A stretch of 64,000 nt of DNA from Sphaerospermopsis torques-reginae ITEP-024 (GTDB lineage Bacteria; Cyanobacteriota; Cyanobacteriia; Cyanobacteriales; Nostocaceae), in the NCBI RefSeq assembly GCF_019598945.1, contig NZ_CP080598.1:4278001-4342000 (forward strand), in the 5' to 3' direction. The position numbers and the translations under genes were made by a program. Below the pieces are notes generated by a model. That model saw only the letters and a list, made by a program, of their open reading frames with translations. It searched no databases and had not been told where the DNA came from. Within the stretch, counting starts at the first letter, position 1. Every line of letters starts with the position of its first letter. Shown one piece after another: positions 16,840 to 24,560 of the stretch.

Positions 16840-17961
16840 ATGAATTCTGATTCTAAGAAATCACCAAAAGATTTGGAAATGGAGTCAAATTCTGCACTTA
16901 CCGATGCAGAATCAATCTCGATGAATAATCATAGAAAGGAAAAAAAAGCCAAACCTGTTGATAAAGAGGCAGATAGTAATGTAGATGTTAAAGATAGTGA
17001 TTCTATCATTCCCACGGGAGAGCTAAATTCAGTTCTTGCCTATTTACAAGCTAATGCAGATGGGAAGGTAGACTCTAATTCTGAAGATAAATCTGAAGAT
17101 AAATCTGAAGATAAATCTGAAGATAAGAAAACAGAAACAACCAATTTAGAATTGATTGATCTGAACAGCGATGAGTTAGTATCAACAGGAAATAATAACA
17201 ACAATAATATTCAAGTTCAGTTAAAAACTGAGGAAGGAAGACTATTATTAATTTTGCCAACAGAATCTCAAGTACCAGCTTCTGATTTCAGTGCGTCCGA
17301 GATTTGGCAACAAATGAGACAGCGGCTTAATGGTAGCGATCGCCTACGCATACCTAATACTATAGTACATTTAGTAGCAAAAGACCGCTTATTAGACTCA
17401 AGACAACTGCAAGAACTGGCAGAAACTTTAAAGGAACTGCAACTAGAGTTAAAATCAGTCGCCACAAGTCGCAGACAAACAGCGATCGCCGCTTGTACAT
17501 TAGGTTATTCTGTCGAACAAATCCAACTACAACCATCCTTCACTGCTGACGCTCAACCAGGTCCTAAACCTCTAGCAGATGCGCTCTATCTAGAAATGAC
17601 AGTAAGATCAGGTGGAGAAATTCGCCATCCCGGCACTGTGATTATTTTGGGAGATATCAACCCTGGTGGTATTGTGGTTGCAGATGGTGATATTCTCGTT
17701 TGGGGGCGTTTGCGGGGGGTAGCTCATGCCGGCGCTGGGGGAAATCGTGATTGTCTAATTATGGCTTTGCAAATGGAACCAACCCAACTGCGAATCGCCG
17801 ATGCAGTAGCTAGAGCGCCTGAAAAATCACTAACACATTTTTTCCCAGAAGTGGCACATATCACACCCGAAGGCATCCGTATTGCCAAAGCTACTGATTT
17901 TTCTCGCAGTCAGTTAAGCAAAATTAATCAAAGTCTCTATGGCAGGAGTCAGGAGTCGTAG
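16840..17961 (+). CDS. minC: Septum site-determining protein MinC
   Basis: Inhibitor of FtsZ ring formation, placed at the membrane by MinD. The C-terminal beta-helix is unmistakable: RSGGEIRHPGTVIILGDINP, GGIVVADGDILVWGRLRGVAHAG, QMEPTQLRIADAVARAPE (about residues 250-330). At 373 residues it is longer than the usual 230-270 because of a hydrophilic, acidic N-terminal extension of about 120 residues, which contains four tandem SEDK units encoded by a 12-bp direct repeat (17080-17127). The last codons (RSQES, stop TAG) come from GTCAGGA STRR sequence plus the first bases of a hairpin repeat, so repeat DNA has set the present 3' end. First gene of minCDE. Confidence 0.93.
   Translation: MNSDSKKSPKDLEMESNSALTDAESISMNNHRKEKKAKPVDKEADSNVDVKDSDSIIPTGELNSVLAYLQANADGKVDSNSEDKSEDKSEDKSEDKKTETTNLELIDLNSDELVSTGNNNNNNIQVQLKTEEGRLLLILPTESQVPASDFSASEIWQQMRQRLNGSDRLRIPNTIVHLVAKDRLLDSRQLQELAETLKELQLELKSVATSRRQTAIAACTLGYSVEQIQLQPSFTADAQPGPKPLADALYLEMTVRSGGEIRHPGTVIILGDINPGGIVVADGDILVWGRLRGVAHAGAGGNRDCLIMALQMEPTQLRIADAVARAPEKSLTHFFPEVAHITPEGIRIAKATDFSRSQLSKINQSLYGRSQES
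17080..17127. repeat. 12-bp tandem repeat x4 inside minC
   Basis: Four copies of TCTGAAGATAAA (the last ends in G) encode Ser-Glu-Asp-Lys units in the disordered N-terminal part of MinC. The unit length keeps the frame, so copy number can vary without harm. Confidence 0.9.
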
Positions 17962-18030
17962 GGGCGAAGCATTCGGAAAACAACCTTGGACAAAAATTGA
18001 TAATTTATCGCCCGAATGCTTCGCCCGTAC
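17958..18030. repeat. Dispersed hairpin repeat between minC and minD
   Basis: Arms GTAGGGGCGAAGCATTCGG (17958-17976) and its complement with one mismatch (18012-18030). A familiar Nostocales intergenic repeat. Its first bases supply the minC stop codon. It could lower read-through from minC to minD. Confidence 0.8.
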
Positions 18031-18176
18031 AGGAGTCAGGAGTACAATCTGATAATGCTGGAAGTTTCATCATATATTGATGTTATCAGCGCCCCGTCTA
18101 CTGCTATAACTATTTCTAAATATTCTCTAAATATTTAGTATTATTTCCACCAACCCTAATCGAGCGCATTGCTGTT

Positions 18177-18983
18177 ATGAGTCGTATTATTGTAATTACC
18201 TCCGGTAAAGGAGGAGTGGGTAAAACCACGGTTTCCGCAAATTTGGGCATGGCTTTAGCCAAAATCGGGCGACAAGTGGCCTTAGTTGATGCGGATTTTG
18301 GTCTGAGAAATTTAGATTTGTTGCTAGGACTAGAAAACCGCATTGTCTACACAGCAGTAGAAGTATTAGCTAGAGAGTGTCGTTTAGATCAAGCTTTAGT
18401 CAAAGATAAACGACAACCGAATCTGGTACTACTACCAGCAGCCCAAAATCGCACCAAAGACGCGGTGACACCGGACCAGATGAAATTGCTAGTAAATGCA
18501 CTAGCGCAAAAATACCAATATGTAGTTATAGATAGTCCCGCAGGGATTGAAATGGGGTTTAAAAATGCGATCGCCCCAGCTAAAGAAGCACTCATTGTCA
18601 CCACCCCCGAAATTTCCGCAGTTCGTGATGCTGACCGGGTAGTAGGATTATTAGAAGCCCAAGGTGTGAAAAAGATTCATTTAATCATCAACCGGATTAG
18701 ACCGGCAATGGTACGGGCAAATGATATGATGTCTGTACAGGATGTTCAGGAACTTCTCGCCATTCCCTTAATCGGGGTAGTCCCTGATGACGAGCGTGTA
18801 ATAGTCTCTACCAACCGAGGCGAACCTTTAGTATTATCAGAAGCTCCTTCTTTGGCTGCCTCAGCCTTTGAAAACATTGCTCGTAGATTGGAAGGGGAAA
18901 CTGTCGAATTTCTTGATCTTGACTCCCCCAACGACAACTTATTTTCCCGGTTACGCAAGTTGTTACGGACAAAGATTGTTTAA
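18177..18983 (+). CDS. minD: Septum site-determining ATPase MinD
   Basis: Deviant Walker-A ATPase that binds the membrane in its ATP form, recruits MinC and is released by MinE. 268 residues, standard. Key features: GKGGVGKTT with the signature Lys11 and Lys16, switch I DADFGLRNLD near residue 38, Walker-B-like VIDSPAGIEMG near 120, and a C-terminal amphipathic membrane-targeting helix FSRLRKLLRTKIV. The gene lies 215 bases after minC and 36 bases before minE. Confidence 0.97.
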   Translation: MSRIIVITSGKGGVGKTTVSANLGMALAKIGRQVALVDADFGLRNLDLLLGLENRIVYTAVEVLARECRLDQALVKDKRQPNLVLLPAAQNRTKDAVTPDQMKLLVNALAQKYQYVVIDSPAGIEMGFKNAIAPAKEALIVTTPEISAVRDADRVVGLLEAQGVKKIHLIINRIRPAMVRANDMMSVQDVQELLAIPLIGVVPDDERVIVSTNRGEPLVLSEAPSLAASAFENIARRLEGETVEFLDLDSPNDNLFSRLRKLLRTKIV

Positions 18984-19019
18984 TTTTTTTTCAGTTCCCG
19001 CCTTATCACCTAGCCAGCA

Positions 19020-19325
19020 ATGATTCTTGAACTTTTAGAAAAACTTTTTGTTCGCACACCAAACACCAGTCGCACCGAAGTTAAACGTCGTCTGCAAGTA
19101 GTTATAGCCCACGACCGAGCAGACTTAGATGCCCAAACCTTGGAAAAAATGCGTCAGGAAATCCTAGCAATTGTCTGTCGCTATGTAGAAATTGAAACAG
19201 ATGGTTTGGAGTTTTCTTTAGAAAGCAACCAACGCACAACCGCATTAATCGCAAATTTACCTATTCGTCGTGTTAAGGAAAGCACTCCTGAAGCAGAAGA
19301 AACAGAGACATCTATTGAGGTTTGA
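19020..19325 (+). CDS. minE: Cell division topological specificity factor MinE
   Basis: A 101-residue MinE. It stimulates the MinD ATPase and drives pole-to-pole or wave-like MinD movement. The N-terminal membrane/MinD-binding part (ILELLEKLF) is followed by [16 protein letters not shown], typical of the family, and the beta-rich dimer domain ([26 protein letters not shown]). The acidic tail ([11 protein letters not shown]) is extra compared with E. coli MinE. Third gene of minCDE, closely spaced to minD. Confidence 0.95.
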   Translation: MILELLEKLFVRTPNTSRTEVKRRLQVVIAHDRADLDAQTLEKMRQEILAIVCRYVEIETDGLEFSLESNQRTTALIANLPIRRVKESTPEAEETETSIEV

Positions 19326-19328
19326 TCT

Positions 19329-19464
19329 CAATACTTTTCGGTTAAGCCCAAAACAACGAAATAACGTAGGTTGGGCTTACCGTGGGGAAACCCAACAAAC
19401 CCTTGTAAATGTTGGGTTTCGTTCCTCAACCCAACCTACAAAAATGCTTAACCGAACAGTATTG
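19329..19464. repeat. Nested inverted repeats after minE
   Basis: Outer arms CAATACTTTTCGGTTAAGC (19329-19347) and its complement with one mismatch (19446-19464) enclose an inner element whose arms GTAGGTTGGG (19366-19375) and CCCAACCTAC (19430-19439) are perfect. The inner part is the GTAGGTTGGG dispersed hairpin, apparently inserted into the outer palindrome. Confidence 0.75.
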
Positions 19465-19560
19465 GGTTTGATCTGTAGGGTGAGTTAGGAGTGTCACTAA
19501 ATTTGCACTGTAACCTACCTGTTGTCAGAATCATGATTTTTCACTTTTTTAGTTTCAAGA

Positions 19561-19742
19561 CTTGACAAGTCGCAAAATTTGTTGTACACTTATGTTATGA
19601 GTGGGAATTTGTGGAGCCAGATATAGTAAACTTTTAAATATTCAACATCGTTATTTTCACTCACATTCAAAAAATCCCCACTACCAATTTATCAATCACA
19701 TCCTGAAAATCCTTCAATCCTGGTTATCCTGATTCAGACAAT
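19561..19742 (+). repeat. 182-bp direct repeat, copy 1, with promoter-like start
   Basis: About 94 percent identical (10 differences by eye) to 19972-20153 and exactly the same length. It begins with a sigma70-like TTGACA-N17-TACACT (19562-19590). The following segment can form a stem between GAGTGGGAAT (19610-19619) and ATTTTCACTC (about 19662-19671), or instead pair GTGGGAATTT with AAATCCCCAC near 19680. The unit ends in the common CCTGAAAATCC...CAGACA repeat. No conserved ORF spans both copies. Confidence 0.8.
19562..19590 (+). promoter_or_regulatory. Promoter-like motif in repeat copy 1
   Basis: TTGACA (19562-19567), 17-base spacer, TACACT (19585-19590). A consensus -35 with a fair -10. 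Both hexamers and the spacing are preserved in the second copy although three of the ten differences fall inside the spacer. Confidence 0.45.
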
Positions 19743-19887
19743 TAAACGCAGATAAACGCATATAAACGCGGATGTTAAGTTTATGTTCTTAGTTATATTT
19801 TTTAACGAACCGCAGAGGCGCAGAAAAAACAGAGGAAAGAGGTTTTTTGGCGATCGCCTCCGGCACTGCGCTCCGCGCAATCGCACT

Positions 19888-19965
19888 TTATCAAAAATCC
19901 CTACTACTAATTTATCACTTACATCCTGTACATCCTTTAATCATGGTTATCCTGATTCTCACAAA
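19888..19965. repeat. Partial third copy of the 182-bp unit (3' part)
   Basis: AAAAATCCCTACTACTAATT and the following TTATCACTTACATCCTGTAC correspond to the last 75-80 bases of the 182-bp unit with several changes. It sits directly before copy 2, suggesting an older tandem array disrupted by the 19743-19887 insert, which carries a HIP1-rich palindrome (19849-19885). Confidence 0.6.
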
Positions 19966-19971
19966 TTTAGT

Positions 19972-20153
19972 CTTGACAAGTCGAAATAATTATTGTACAC
20001 TCATGTTATTAGTGGGAATATGTGAAGCCAGATATAGTAAACTTTTAAATATTCAACATCGTTATTTTCACTCACATTGAAAAAATCCCCACCACCAATT
20101 TATCAATCACATCCTGAAAATCCTTCAATCCTGGTTATCCTGATTCAGACAAT
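19972..20153 (+). repeat. 182-bp direct repeat, copy 2, with promoter-like start
   Basis: Second full copy. The promoter-like TTGACA (19973-19978) and TACACT (19996-20001) are kept with the same 17-base spacer. The stem ending in ATTTTCACTC is kept for 9 of 10 pairs. In this copy a frame of about 25 codons from ATG at about 20003 is open, but in copy 1 the same frame stops after two codons, so I do not call it a gene. Confidence 0.8.
19973..20001 (+). promoter_or_regulatory. Promoter-like motif in repeat copy 2
   Basis: TTGACA, 17-base spacer, TACACT; same geometry as the motif at 19562-19590. Confidence 0.45.
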
Positions 20154-20230
20154 ATGCAAGCTTGGACACCCGACACCAGACTACAGAACAGCTAAGAAAA
20201 TGGAAGAAGTATATAATTCGTGATTAAGGT

Positions 20231-20503
20231 TTGCTGAATAAAGCCAAAAGCCAGATAAATTCTGGAAACCACTTATGTAGGGGTTGCTGAAAAAGTCTTG
20301 TCGTGAAGACAGGGAACTCTTAACAGGGAACTCTTAACAGGGAACAGGGAACAGTTTCAGCTATCTGTCATCCCCAAATTTTTGGGTTTGCGATCCCCAA
20401 AATGCACAGTTTTTCAGGTATACCCTTGAAAAATCTTGCACTTTATTTCCTTTTGTTCAGCCTCAAACCTTTGATTTATCTAGGTTTTATATTTATTCAG
20501 CAA
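20231..20503. repeat. MITE-like element with 12-bp inverted ends
   Basis: TTGCTGAATAAA (20231-20242) and its exact complement TTTATTCAGCAA (20492-20503) bound a 273-bp non-coding stretch. The right end CAGCAAGCCCTA resembles the ends of abundant cyanobacterial insertion sequences. Inside is a GGGAACTCTTAACAGGGAAC tandem repeat near 20325-20355. Confidence 0.55.
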
Positions 20504-20515
20504 GCCCTATGTAAT

Positions 20516-20660
20516 TTCTGGAGATGTCTATTAGACATCTCCGAAAATTAAATATGCGTCACCTGAAAACCCTGGTAGGGATAATTCATGAATTGTCCCT
20601 ACATCTTATGTTACCAGAGGTCTATTCTAGAGACGTTCTATATAACATCTCTACATTTTT
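20516..20660. repeat. Composite palindromic repeat (inverted copy near 59.95-60.08 kb)
   Basis: Contains GGAGATGTCTATTAGACATC, a near-perfect palindrome (20519-20541), and TAGGGATAATTCATGAATTG with its mirror (20576-20601). The same modules in the same order, but reversed, occur at about 59955-60080, so this is a mobile non-autonomous element rather than a local structure. Confidence 0.7.
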
Positions 20661-20679
20661 GCATTAACTACAGAATGAG

Positions 20680-21486
20680 TTAATCAATCGTCAATTTCTT
20701 TCTACGCCATAGTTGATACTCACAAATAAGTTGTGACAGCTTGTACAGGATTTCCTCCTCAAAGGGAATCCGCCATTTGATAGGACGAACGGGACGGTAG
20801 CGGTCAAACATTAGTATTAAAGTTACCACAGCCATAATCATCAGGTGTGTTTGTAGGACAGTTAGAGGTAAGAGCATTAAAGCCCAACAATTTCCTACAC
20901 ACCAAAGGCCATTAACCATCCCATAGCGCCAACAATCTAAATTAGCAGCCAGTCCAAAAGGTGAAAGGCCAGGAGTCCAGTGGCAGTGGTTCAAGCAGGA
21001 CTGCTTCCACGGGCTAGACTGCCAAAAAATGGCTAATAGCAAGGCAACACCAGAAGCGCCAAACCATCCCTCGCCCACAAAAAACCTCAGCAAAGCTGCA
21101 ACAGGCATTAATATCAGACCTGCCAGAGTCCAGATACTGATATAGCCAAAAAGAAACAAAACAATGGCAATCCAACGCCGCCGGGTTAAGCTACGTAACC
21201 AAAGGTGACGGATTGGTTGGGCTAAGGCAGGAGACATCATAGCAACCAACATCACCAGCCAATACAATACCATCATTGTCAGGGAGTGGAAGGAGAGGAT
21301 ACCATCTAGTGAGTGAATCATCTGGCCATGCCCGTGAACTGAGACAGCAATCATCCGTCCTGACATTACCTGATGAAGTTCTCCTGGTAGCAACATCACC
21401 CCCCAAGCAATCAGGGAAACTTTCACCAGCGTCGGTAGAGGAGGCTCACTAATAAATGATATGTATCTACTTAATGTGATTCTCAT
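20680..21486 (-). CDS. DUF2182 membrane protein, probable metal-handling
   Basis: A 268-residue polytopic membrane protein of the DUF2182 family, described in databases as predicted metal-binding integral membrane proteins. It has six or so hydrophobic segments, the typical MMVLYWLVMLVAMMSPALAQ helix, and SPWKQSCLNHCHWTP with a Cys-x3-Cys and His near residue 160. Its ATG overlaps the tyrosinase stop codon (ATGA, 21483-21486), so the two are translationally coupled. That makes copper supply to, or assembly of, the tyrosinase a sensible hypothesis. The family is otherwise uncharacterised as far as I know. Confidence 0.85.
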   Translation of the reverse strand: MRITLSRYISFISEPPLPTLVKVSLIAWGVMLLPGELHQVMSGRMIAVSVHGHGQMIHSLDGILSFHSLTMMVLYWLVMLVAMMSPALAQPIRHLWLRSLTRRRWIAIVLFLFGYISIWTLAGLILMPVAALLRFFVGEGWFGASGVALLLAIFWQSSPWKQSCLNHCHWTPGLSPFGLAANLDCWRYGMVNGLWCVGNCWALMLLPLTVLQTHLMIMAVVTLILMFDRYRPVRPIKWRIPFEEEILYKLSQLICEYQLWRRKKLTID

Positions 21487-23144
21487 TGCTCGAGTTTAAA
21501 CGACTCACGAGACAGACATACTTGCTCCACTCTTATATCATCGGCTGGATAGTCCTCAGTTAGTGGGATGAAAGTAACTTTAAGGTTCTTAGTTCCATCC
21601 CATCCGCCAAATCCAGTTTTAGCAAGGATCTCGGTAATTTCAAAAACTTCGGTAACTCCTAGTCCCCCACCTGCGGATGCTTGGCTCACACCAAAAAAGG
21701 CGATACTACCCGCATACAGATCAGGATAATCATAACCTGGAGCACCTTTAGGAAGACTAACAAACACGTTAATGATCCTACCATCCTTGTTGCTGGTGAT
21801 ATTATTTAGAGACAGGAAAAACCTATACTCTGGGGAGTATTTTACTGGTTTATCCATTTGAATCTCTATCGAAGTTCTATTTGCTCCTTGTAAGCTTGTG
21901 GCGGTCTTAGTACTACCAAGGTTTTCTGGAAGCTTTCCGACAGGGTTAGTAGCGATACCTTTTAGGGGATCTGAAATGTCATCATATTGATAACTGAGAT
22001 CATACTGGTAATCTATTTTCAGTTCGGCGGTCTTGACAACATCCTTTGGTCTGAACTCCCAGACCTGTCCAGATGTCAAAGGTACCATAAAGCCACGTTC
22101 ATTCGGACCGTCGAGCCACTCTTTTTGTGTTCTGTTGAAAACTTCTATTATTTGGTTGTCCGCTTCGTTTTCTGGTGTCTTTGGTAGTGGCTCCTGCAAA
22201 TATGGGTTCTTATGCTTCGGATTACGGTTGGTCCAAACTTCCCACAGGCGGTCAATATTGGCATGGTGCAACCAAAATAGAGGGTCAAGACCGGCAGTGA
22301 CTGGGTTACCCATCAGTCCACCACGTCGCTCAATTACATCGTCCCCATTTTCATCTTTCAGCGGTTTGTTATCTTTGCCCATTTTAACTTTTTCCCGGCC
22401 ACCAACAAGACCATGAACGTTGTTATGTGGACTGCTTTCTGCTTGACCAAAGGTTGTAGCCTCGTGGCTAAAAGTGGTTTTTACTCCCCCAAAACCAGTT
22501 GAAGATACAGATGTTCCCATAAAACTGGGTTGAGTCAATGTCTGTTTTAGACTTAGCGATAGTTTAGTCGACGCATACTGGTTCTTTGCGTCTTGTGATC
22601 CTTGAGCAATTTTTTGTGGCAGTGTTGCCAGAGGTCCGTACCGTTGTTTGATATATAGAGGATTTTCAGACTCATCCGGCATATACTCATTGGTAAATGC
22701 TGGTGGTATTTTCATTGCACGATAATCATCTTTTGGATCTGCGGGGTTCCAGTAAGGTAAAGCCCAATCTGTCCAATGATAATTAACTTTGATACCTTTC
22801 TTTTCGTCTGCTATCATTTCCTGTTTAATAGCTTCACGCACTATTGCTTCAAATGACAGCAAATAGCCACGATGCCAAGGTAAGAAGTACCAGCTTCCGT
22901 GCTGGCATTGTTTCCAGTAAAGGCTTTGTACCCAATAAGGTGGTAACTTTTCACCCAAGGTCAGGAAGCCTTCAATGTGCCATAATACGGGATCAAAACC
23001 ATGAATAGCAGCTAAAAAATCCCAGCTTGTGGGATCTGAAATTGGCTTGGCTCTGAGGACTCTAACACCCCTAGCGTACCAGTACAACACGGGATCATCG
23101 AAATCTCCATTCTTTGCCCATACATTTCTGCGAGTAAAAACCAT
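21483..23144 (-). CDS. Tyrosinase-family type-3 copper oxidase
   Basis: Copper-containing phenol oxidase or relative. From ATG 23144 (MVFTRRNVW) it has 553 residues; AAAAGGA lies about five bases ahead of that ATG, while the longer frame begins with TTG, so I prefer the ATG. Copper site A: His82 and His91 in QHGSWYFLPWHRGYLLSFE, with an earlier His at 48 or 56 as third ligand. Site B: His240 and His244 in SPHNNVHGL and His293/294 in DPLFWLHHANIDRLWE. A C-terminal beta domain (FFLSLNNIT, NVFVSLPKG, VRVEQVC-like end) resembles plant polyphenol oxidase tails. No signal peptide is seen, so it is probably cytoplasmic. Substrate unknown; melanin, secondary-metabolite oxidation or hydroxylation are options. 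Confidence 0.9.
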   Translation of the reverse strand: MVFTRRNVWAKNGDFDDPVLYWYARGVRVLRAKPISDPTSWDFLAAIHGFDPVLWHIEGFLTLGEKLPPYWVQSLYWKQCQHGSWYFLPWHRGYLLSFEAIVREAIKQEMIADEKKGIKVNYHWTDWALPYWNPADPKDDYRAMKIPPAFTNEYMPDESENPLYIKQRYGPLATLPQKIAQGSQDAKNQYASTKLSLSLKQTLTQPSFMGTSVSSTGFGGVKTTFSHEATTFGQAESSPHNNVHGLVGGREKVKMGKDNKPLKDENGDDVIERRGGLMGNPVTAGLDPLFWLHHANIDRLWEVWTNRNPKHKNPYLQEPLPKTPENEADNQIIEVFNRTQKEWLDGPNERGFMVPLTSGQVWEFRPKDVVKTAELKIDYQYDLSYQYDDISDPLKGIATNPVGKLPENLGSTKTATSLQGANRTSIEIQMDKPVKYSPEYRFFLSLNNITSNKDGRIINVFVSLPKGAPGYDYPDLYAGSIAFFGVSQASAGGGLGVTEVFEITEILAKTGFGGWDGTKNLKVTFIPLTEDYPADDIRVEQVCLSRESFKLEQ

Positions 23145-23991
23145 AAAAATCCTTTTGGTGTTTGTTGAATTGTGAACTGCTATCTCAAACTTAGACAAAA
23201 CTAGACTTCACCCTCTACCTCAATGAAAAATAAGAGCATGGGAGCGCCTATCCCTCAGTAGAATTTCGCGCCTTAGTCAGACGCGATAAAATCATTGTTC
23301 TTATTCAATGATTGGTGAATATTCAGACAATTTCGTGCATTCACTAATAGGAAAGAACTAGCTAAAAATAGCCAGTGTTATCCCGTACTATTAGAACCTT
23401 AGCTCGATGTAACAAGCACACTATTTTTATCTATTATGACTTATGCAAGTATTACACCATAGAAACTTTTGTAAGATGTGCTAGACGGCATAAATCATGT
23501 AAATAAACAGATTTTTGATATCTGATGCACCCTACGAATGTGCCAGTTGCATAGGTCATGACTATAATAATAAGCACATTTGACGTAATGTCAATATTGA
23601 ATATTGTTAATTTTAGTAAATTTAGCCAATTTTTCACTCATTGTAAGTAGGTAGGCGTGGAAATTTATCGTTGAGACAAGGCAAGAGTGAAAAGACTTTG
23701 AGGGATTGTACATTTTGTAACATACCTCGGTTTTTTCAAGCCGACTTACTTGTTTTCAATTGTATATCAGTGACAAAATCACTTAAATAATAATTACATA
23801 TTTGCGATATAAATTATACTTGCTATGCTTCCATTTGGTGGCTGCCTTTGGTTTAATTTCCATAGCATCAAATCAGTAAATATTAATACTTTATTTTAAG
23901 TATAATTACAGCTAATTTAGATGTGGTAATTCGTAATTTGAAACCAGTTATCATCCTCTGGTTCCCAATCACCTGTTCCCCAATCACCAAT
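23145..23991. other. Gene-free region upstream of tyrosinase
   Basis: About 850 bases, AT-rich. Holds the MITE-like element at 23436-23559 and an STRR (CACCAAT type) near 23965-23990. A 61-codon minus-strand frame at 23452-23637 overlaps the MITE and has no family resemblance, so I do not call it. The tyrosinase promoter should lie in 23150-23300 but no clear consensus stands out. Confidence 0.5.
23436..23559. repeat. MITE-like element, 13-bp imperfect ends
   Basis: ATGACTTATGCAA (23436-23448) and TTGCATAGGTCAT (23547-23559) are inverted repeats with one mismatch, flanking about 100 bases of non-coding DNA. TGACTTATGCAA-type ends are common on cyanobacterial insertion sequences. Confidence 0.6.
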
Positions 23992-24201
23992 TACCTAATT
24001 GGTTTCCTGAATCTGTAATCTAATAGTATGTTCTGTTGCACCACTCAGTTTAATTTCCATGACTTCCCCTCCTAGTGGTTCAACACAACCCAGGTGCAAT
24101 CGCAAATTAGGTGTACTTGCACCAGTATCAACATACAATATATCAGCTAAGTTACTGATTTTCGACTTTGCTCGATAACCACCTGATTCAGACAAAATCA
24201 A
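23992..24201 (-). CDS. Short hypothetical ORF, possibly a gene fragment
   Basis: A 68-codon frame. The first codons (ILSESGGY) arise from a CTGAATCAGG repeat, whereas the rest (ISNLADILYVDTGAST, LHLGCVEPLGGEVMEIKL, TIRLQIQETN) reads like a compact beta-rich domain with sensible composition. I recognise no family. It may be the 3' end of a larger gene whose beginning was lost to the repeat insertion, or a small standalone gene. Low confidence. Confidence 0.3.
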
Positions 24202-24206
24202 ACATT

Positions 24207-24275
24207 CAGATCCCCGACTTCTTTTTTACCTATCATGTATCAAAATCAACTATTTCAGAAGTCGGGGATCTTTTC
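24207..24275. repeat. Hairpin repeat GATCCCCGACTTCT...AGAAGTCGGGGATC
   Basis: Two perfect 14-base arms (near 24209 and 24257) around a loop. Members of the same family occur at 24471-24505, 29829-29863, 31806-31838, 38637-38652 (one arm) and 60742-60777. Confidence 0.8.
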
Positions 24276-24560
24276 AAACAGACAACTCAAAACCTGTTAT
24301 ATATGGCTATGGCGCGGATAGATTTCTAGATATACCATTACAATAGCAAAAACTCAGAACACTGTCAACCCCCCTGGCTGAAATAACGAAAATTCGTTAA
24401 ATTATTGACTTCATTCTCAATAATATTGAGAATAGACCACCCTTTATTGATAAAAATCTTTTTTTCAATAGATCCCCGACTTCTTCAAGAAGCGAGGGAT
24501 CTGGGTATTAGCAGAAAGAAACCTCTTCCCTCCTGCCTCCTGCCTCCTGCCTTCTACTAA
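24276..24560. repeat. Repeat-rich gap incl. second GATCCCCGACTTC hairpin
   Basis: AT-rich DNA with a GATCCCCGACTTCTTC/GAAGCGAGGGATC hairpin at 24471-24502 and a TGCCTCC STRR at 24528-24553 just behind the stop of the amidase-like gene. No gene. Confidence 0.7.

Noticed and set aside
20003-20080. Small ORF in repeat copy 2
   Set aside because: The frame is stopped after two codons in copy 1, so there is no coding conservation between copies.
22033-22416. 127-codon ORF antisense to tyrosinase
   Set aside because: Lies entirely within the well-supported tyrosinase gene and has no domain.
23452-23637. 61-codon minus-strand ORF
   Set aside because: Overlaps a MITE-like element, lacks family resemblance and ribosome-binding site.
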